From the NCBI GenBank assembly GCA_013152215.1, contig JAADGT010000322.1, forward strand, positions 1 through 9,162: 9,162 nucleotides of DNA, written 5' to 3'. Position 1 is the stretch's first letter, and every line of letters begins with the position of its first letter. The notes below the pieces were generated by a model that was given only the letters and a program-made list of their open reading frames with translations, searched no databases and was not told the DNA's origin. The stretch is from Deltaproteobacteria bacterium (GTDB taxonomy: Bacteria; Desulfobacterota; Deferrisomatia; Deferrisomatales; Deferrisomataceae). A program made the translations under genes and the position numbers. Shown here piece after piece: positions 5,387 through 9,162 of the stretch.

Positions 5387-8089
5387 AAAACCTCGACGAC
5401 TGCCAGCGCAGCAGCAACATCCGGTCGCAGAACGCCTTGGCCTCGCCGAGGGTCCGGATGCCCCGGGCCTCGAGCAGGGGGATCAGCCGCAGGAAGATCT
5501 CGGCCGTGGCCCGGGCATCCCCCAGGGAGGTGTGGCGTCCTTCGATGGTGACCCCCAGCCGCTCGGCGATGGCATCCAGGTTGTGCCCCTCCAGATCCTT
5601 GTGGACCCCGTACGAGAGGAACAGGGTGTCCAGGACCGGGTTCTCCAGCAGCGGCAGGCCCGCCTCCCGGGCCCCCATGTCCAGGAACTTCTTGTCGAAG
5701 GCCGCGTTGTGGGCCACCAGCACGGCGCTGCCCACAAAGGCGTGGAACTTGGGCAGCACCTCGGTGAGCGGGGGGGCGTCGGCCACGTCCTCGTCCCGGA
5801 GCCCGTGAAACTCGCTGGAGGCCGCCGGGATGGGGCGGCCGGGGTTGACCAGGGTGTGAAACTGGCTTCCCGCCACCACCTTTCCCCCCCGGATCTTCAC
5901 GGCGCTCAGGCTGACGATGCGGTCTCCCTTGGACGGCTCGAGGCCGGTGGTCTCGGTGTCGAGGACCACGGCCTCCAGGTCCCGGAGCGGGGTGCCGAGC
6001 AGCTCGGGGCCTTCCACCGCCGGCCGGGGCAGGAACAGATCGAAATCGTAGAACTCGGGCTGGTCGTCCAGAATGCCCGGCCGGGGCTCCTCCTCCAGCC
6101 GCCGGGTGGCCCGCTCCAGACCGAAGCACACCTCCTGGGTACCCTCCTCGCCGCCCCGGATCCACAGCTCGCCCCGGTTCCGGTGCACCGCCTCGCCCAG
6201 GGGGAGGGAGGGCTCGCCCTTGGCGGCCACCTCCACCTGCTCCAGGTCCTCGGACGAAAGGGGAGCACCGGAGGCGATCCGGAGCACGGTGAGAACCGCC
6301 TCGTCCGAGACCTCCAGGGAGACGTCCACCGGACTCCAGCCGGTGGTGCGTTCGCTCAACCACCGCAGGGCCGCTGCAAGGGACGCCACCCAGAGGAACG
6401 GCTCCACCAGCACCCGGGGCACGGCCTGGTCCGAGTCCCTCAAGTTCACGTAGGCTCCGGGCACCAGGCCCACCGCCTCCTCCAGGAGGTTCCGGGGGTC
6501 GGCCGGCACCATCTCCCACCGGGCCCCGGCCAGCAGGGTCGCTGCCTCCTCGGCGGCCCGGATCCGCTCGGCCATCCGTGAGGCCTCTTCGGCCAAGGCC
6601 TCGAGGAACCGCTCCCGTTGGGTCGGCTTCATGGCGGGGTGCCGGCCCAGGGCCTCCAACAGGGCCTGGGAGGTGGCCACCGGCCCCTTCAGGAGAGCCG
6701 GCATCTGCATCAGGGTCTCGTCGGCCCGGTGCTCCTCGGGGCTCAGGTGGGCCTCGCGGAACACCAGCAGGAACCCGGCCAGATCGCCTCCCGGCCCGGG
6801 CACCCCAGCCAGGGTGCCCCGCAGGAGCCCCCCCCGCTCCAGGGGAAACACCACCTCTTCCTGGGCCTCCTTCCCCTCGTCCCAGCGGCGTCGCACCCTG
6901 CGCACGTAGAACGCCGTGCGGTCCTCGGGCAGCAGGCGCGAAAGGGGAGCCCCGATTGGCGACTCCGGGCCGGGCTCGAGAACGGCCCGGGCCCGGGGGT
7001 TCATGAGGACCACCTCCCCGTCCAGGTTCGCCAGGACCACGCCCTCGCGCATGGTGCGCAGCACCGTGGCCAGCCGGTTGCGCTCCTCCTGGAGCACGCG
7101 GGTGGTGTCGGCCACCCGGTTCTCCAGCTCCCGGTAGCTGCGGGAGAGGGACTCGGCCATCCGATTGAACGCCTCGGCCAGGTCCTGGAGCTCGTCTCCG
7201 GTGTCGACCTCGATCCGATGACCCAGGTTCACCCGGGACACGATCTCGGCGCCGTCGCGAATCCGGAGGAGAGGGCGCACGAAGTTGTCGGCCATACGCC
7301 ACGCGAGGGCCAGCACGGCCGCGGCCAGGATCACCAGCAGCAGGGCCAGCTGGCCGACCACGCGGTAGAAGGGGGCCAGGAGGTCGGAGATGGGCTGCAC
7401 CAGGGCCACGGTCCATCCGGAGGACTCGGGCGTGCCGATACGCACCGGGGCCGTGCCGGCCACGTAGGTGCGCCCCTTCGCCTCGAACCGGGTCCAGCCC
7501 TTGCCCAGGGGGGCCGGAGGCACCGGCACCTCGTCGGTGCCGGCCAGGCGCTCGCCGTTCGGGCCCACCCAGACGGCCTCCCCGTTCTCGCCCACCCGGA
7601 ACCACTCCAGGTCGTGCTGCAGCCGGTCCAGCCCGGCCTCCAGCACAAGGGTCGCGGCCGGATCGCCCCCCAGGGTGAACACCGGTACCCGAATGTGCAG
7701 GAGGCTCCCGGACACCTTCATGCCCGGCTCCTCCATGCCGGGCTGGGCAGGCTCGACCCACACCCGGCGCACCTCGGGCAGCAGCCGGCGCACGGTGGAC
7801 GCCCATCCCGGGGGCAGCTCTCGGGCGCGGGTCACGTGGGCGCGGACCTCGGGCACCCCTGCCACGCCCGCGGCTGCCTGGGTCAGGGAGGAGACCCGGG
7901 AGGTGAGCAGCTCGGCCAGCATGCCCGCCTGGCGGGCCAGGGCGCCGCCCCGCACCTCGACCACGTCGTGGCGGGCGACAAAAGGATGGAGAGGGCGGCC
8001 GCAAACGGAACCACGGCCAGGCCCAGGAACGCCGCGACCATCCGGCGGCGCACGCCGGTGCGCCGGGGTGCCGGGGCAGGGGGGGTCAT
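5385..8089 (-). CDS. Membrane sensor (HAMP-PAS-pseudokinase) fused to DnaQ-type DEDDh exonuclease, apparent frameshift near the N-terminus
   Basis: The ATG at 8089 overlaps the regulator stop (ATGA). That frame encodes basic residues and TM1 (about 17-37), then is lost at the T run 7980-7983. The continuing frame (open from a GTG at 7964 to the stop at 5385) supplies the rest; with one base restored the protein is about 901 residues. Using that numbering: extracytoplasmic region about 38-242, TM2 about 243-264, HAMP about 265-318, PAS about 335-445. A HisKA-like region follows in which PALLKGPV replaces the H-box (Ala465 in the His position). A degenerate ATPase-like region lacks N and G boxes. 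The C-terminal exonuclease begins at DTETTG (Asp711, Glu713), with NAAFD (Asp799) and HTSLGD (His853, Asp858), giving all five DEDDh residues. The nuclease should therefore remove nucleotides 3'-5' from DNA or RNA; the substrate is unknown. A start at 7964 would lose TM1 and leave an implausible topology, which favours the frameshift reading. Confidence 0.85.
7980..7983 (-). other. Apparent 1-base frameshift in a T run
   Basis: On the minus strand the sequence reads ATC-CTT-TTG-TCG in the TM1 frame. A fifth T would give ATC-CTT-TTT-GTC and join TM1 (ALSIL) smoothly to FVARHDVVEV of the sensor. The site could be an assembly error in a homopolymer, a true mutation, or a -1 ribosomal slip at C-CTT-TTG. 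That heptamer is a poor match to canonical slippery sites. Confidence 0.7.
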
Positions 8090-8466
8090 CCGGACAGCAC
8101 CTTGCGAATCTTGTCGAGGAGCTCGTCGGTGGCGAAGGGTTTGGTCACGTACAGGTCCGCCCCCACCTCCAGGCCCTTCTTCCGTTCCAGGGGCTGGCCC
8201 TTGGCCGTGAGCATCACGATCCGGGTGGAGGCCAGGTTCTCGTTCTGGCGCAGGGCCCGGCAGACCTCGTACCCGTCCTTCCGGGGCATGGCCACGTCCA
8301 GGAGCACCACGTCCGGCCGGATCTCGTCGGCCCGTTCGATGGCCTCGTCCCCGTCGCGGGCCACGTGGACGTCGTAACCCTCCTGTTCCAGGATGTACTC
8401 CAGAGAGAGCAGGATGTTCGGTTCGTCGTCCACCGCCAGTACTTTGATCTTCTTCTTCGGCTCCAT
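8086..8466 (-). CDS. Single-domain (CheY-like) response regulator
   Basis: This 126-residue protein consists only of a receiver domain. The acidic pair is Asp13-Asp14 (AVDDE), the phosphoacceptor is Asp57 (VVLLDVAMP), the switch Thr is Thr87 (MLTAKG) and the conserved Lys is Lys109 (YVTKPF). All key residues are present, so phosphorylation is expected. There is no DNA-binding or enzymatic output domain, so it acts by protein contact or as a phosphate carrier. The ATG at 8466 is chosen over in-frame upstream codons because GGAGGGG sits six bases before it. Its TGA overlaps the ATG of the sensor-exonuclease gene, implying coupled translation and a shared function. That neighbour lacks a phosphoacceptor His, so the intact kinase at 1669-4860 is the nearest candidate phosphodonor; this pairing is inference. 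Confidence 0.95.
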   Translation of the reverse strand: MEPKKKIKVLAVDDEPNILLSLEYILEQEGYDVHVARDGDEAIERADEIRPDVVLLDVAMPRKDGYEVCRALRQNENLASTRIVMLTAKGQPLERKKGLEVGADLYVTKPFATDELLDKIRKVLSG

Positions 8467-8472
8467 CACGAA

Positions 8473-8479
8473 CCCCTCC
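8473..8479 (-). promoter_or_regulatory. Ribosome binding site of the response regulator
   Basis: GGAGGGG on the minus strand lies six bases before the ATG at 8466. It fixes the start of the receiver protein. Confidence 0.8.
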
Positions 8480-8503
8480 GACCCGAGCCCCCAAAACGAA
8501 CGA

Positions 8504-8532
8504 CCAATGCAGGATTTCAAACCTTATCTCAA
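8504..8532 (-). promoter_or_regulatory. Weak candidate promoter for the regulator/exonuclease genes
   Basis: On the minus strand TTGAGA (8532-8527) is followed after 17 bases by CATTGG (8509-8504), which fits a -10 box poorly (2 of 6). The local AT-rich patch and the position about 40 bases before the ATG are the main support. An activator-dependent promoter is possible. Confidence 0.25.
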
Positions 8533-8554
8533 AACTGTCCGGGAGAAAAGACCC

Positions 8555-8570
8555 GGCCCTCCGGAGGGCC
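8555..8570. repeat. Perfect 16-bp palindrome in divergent promoter region
   Basis: GGCCCTCCGGAGGGCC reads the same on both strands. It sits between the regulator start and the plus-strand promoter. It could be an operator for a dimeric regulator, or form a hairpin in the regulator leader; a T-rich stretch (TCTTTTCTC) follows it on the minus strand, but not immediately. Confidence 0.5.
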
Positions 8571-8625
8571 CTCAGCCCGACGTGTCGACCCTGAAACCTT
8601 CGCCGCCGCCCCCATCCCGACCCGA

Positions 8626-8654
8626 TTGACACCCCCAGGGCACGCCCGTAGCAT
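8626..8654 (+). promoter_or_regulatory. Sigma70-type promoter for the rightmost gene
   Basis: A perfect -35 box TTGACA (8626-8631) is followed by a 17-base spacer and TAGCAT (8649-8654), a 4 of 6 match to the -10 consensus. Transcription would start near 8661, leaving a leader of about 130 bases that contains dispersed repeat copy B. Confidence 0.6.
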
Positions 8655-8721
8655 CGGAGCCAGGTCGGCCTTATCCATCTTTTGTGGAGGCCTGGAGGCT
8701 GCTCCGCGTCAGAGTTTAGAT

Positions 8722-8779
8722 TGGCTTTCCAGCTTCCCAGCCTTCAAGCGGGCCGCAGGCCCTGGCCGAAGGCCCAAAG
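8722..8779 (+). repeat. Dispersed repeat, copy B, in the leader of the rightmost gene
   Basis: On the minus strand three period-8 units read GAAGGCTG, GGAAGCTG, GAAAGCCA (8745-8722). On the plus strand CCGCAGGCC then GAAGGCCCAAAG follow, matching copy A apart from six extra bases (CTGGCC). The final bases run straight into the Shine-Dalgarno of the next gene. Confidence 0.65.
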
Positions 8780-8783
8780 GAGG
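8778..8783 (+). promoter_or_regulatory. Strong Shine-Dalgarno ahead of a non-AUG start
   Basis: AGGAGG at 8778-8783 lies six bases before an ATC codon at 8790. No ATG, GTG or TTG stands at normal spacing: the nearest in-frame TTG downstream (8808) is 24 bases away. This site decides the start proposed for the rightmost gene. Confidence 0.6.
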
Positions 8784-8789
8784 AGACCC

Positions 8790-9162
8790 ATCGAACCCAG
8801 CACGTCTTTGCAGCCGATCCGTCGGCGCCTGCTGCGGCGCCTGTGGATCTGGGCGTTGGTGGTGGTCCTGGGAACGGCCGCCGGGTTGTGGGTGGGGGCC
8901 CGGCGGCGCCAGGCCGAACGGGAGGCCGCACTGGATCTGGCCCGACGGGTGGTGGGGCAGGTGGCCTCGGCCCGCGACGCCCACGGCCGCGGCGAGCCGG
9001 AACAGGCCGTGGATGCCCTGGAGGGGGCCCTCCGGGCCTTGGAGGATGCCGACGGCGGCACCCGCACCCCCCTGTACGCCACGGTTCTGGTGGAGCTGGC
9101 GGCGGTGCGCGCGGCGGCCGGGGGCGATCCCCGGGTCTGCCGGGACCTGCTGGCCCGGGCCT
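8790..9162 (+). CDS. Membrane-anchored protein, possible TPR-like repeats (3' end cut by window edge)
   Basis: The open frame runs off the right edge after about 124 codons. The N-terminus is very basic (PIRRRLLRRL), followed by one hydrophobic helix, WIWALVVVLGTAAGLWVG (about residues 19-36), then an Arg-rich flank. The rest is Ala/Leu/Glu-rich and helical, with a pattern such as GEPEQAVDALEGALRALEDA that resembles tetratricopeptide repeats. The C-terminal domains, which would reveal the function, are outside the window. The start is placed at ATC (8790) on the strength of the AGGAGG six bases upstream. In-frame TTG codons at 8682, 8721 and 8808 are alternatives, the first two lying in or before the repeat-bearing leader and the last having no ribosome site. 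I do not recognise a specific gene. It is divergent from the regulator operon and has its own promoter. Confidence 0.72.
   Translation, partial: MEPSTSLQPIRRRLLRRLWIWALVVVLGTAAGLWVGARRRQAEREAALDLARRVVGQVASARDAHGRGEPEQAVDALEGALRALEDADGGTRTPLYATVLVELAAVRAAAGGDPRVCRDLLARA

Larger units (their letters stand above)
8467..8789. other. Divergent intergenic region
   Basis: These 323 bases separate the minus-strand regulator from the plus-strand membrane protein. They hold the regulator ribosome site, an AT-rich stretch (8510-8535) unusual for this genome, a perfect 16-bp palindrome (8555-8570), a plus-strand promoter (8626-8654) and dispersed repeat copy B (8722-8779). I see no additional gene; the short plus-strand frames have no ribosome site. 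Confidence 0.6.

Noticed and set aside
5317..8004. Long minus-strand open frame of 895 codons overlapping the exonuclease gene in another frame
   Set aside because: Gly/Pro/Arg-rich out-of-frame product without domains; the other frame encodes HAMP, PAS and the exonuclease.
8684..8719. Possible 11-codon leader peptide (GTG to TAG) in the plus-strand leader
   Set aside because: No ribosome site, no run of regulatory codons and no attenuator-like pairing seen downstream.
1..9162. CRISPR array, tRNA or rRNA
   Set aside because: No regularly spaced identical repeats with unique spacers, and no tRNA- or rRNA-like conserved sequence was seen on either strand.

Overview
The window is GC-rich (roughly two thirds G+C by eye) bacterial DNA built around a minus-strand signalling cluster. 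Protein style, two-component architecture and repeat types suggest a proteobacterium of the old Deltaproteobacteria grade (Desulfuromonadia-like). That is an inference from gene content only; no rRNA or other marker gene is present.

Layout. 2-1219 (+): the 3' part of a DUF4143-type AAA ATPase whose start lies off the left edge. 1220-1668: about 450 bp without a gene but with strong inverted repeats. 1669-4860 (-): a 1063-residue histidine kinase of the CbrA type, with an SLC5/sodium:solute-symporter membrane domain, a linker, GAF, HisKA and HATPase. 4857-5045 (-): a 62-residue two-helix membrane protein whose stop overlaps the kinase start as ATGA. 5046-5384: a repeat island holding a REPIN-like doublet flanked by inverted 8-bp-period repeats. 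5385-8089 (-): a membrane sensor (TM1, extracytoplasmic region, TM2, HAMP, PAS, degenerate kinase core) fused to a complete DEDDh (DnaQ-type) 3'-5' exonuclease. Its reading frame is interrupted by an apparent 1-base deletion in a T run just after TM1. 8086-8466 (-): a receiver-only response regulator whose stop overlaps the sensor start as ATGA. 8467-8789: a divergent intergenic region with a good sigma70-type promoter on the plus strand. 8790 to the right edge (+): the N-terminal part of a membrane-anchored, probably helical-repeat protein that appears to start at a non-AUG (ATC) codon.

How the genes may work together. Two ATGA overlaps make two translationally coupled pairs: response regulator with sensor-exonuclease, and small membrane protein with transporter-like histidine kinase. 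The kinase has every catalytic box and could phosphorylate the lone receiver at Asp57. The exonuclease fusion has lost the phosphoacceptor histidine and ATP-binding boxes, so it probably senses or scaffolds and delivers its output through the nuclease domain. In other proteobacteria DnaQ-like exonucleases are found beside SLC5-type acetate/solute symporters and their small membrane partners. This cluster shows the same parts, here fused to signalling modules. I regard the sensor-pseudokinase-exonuclease plus transporter-kinase module as the most interesting item in the window.
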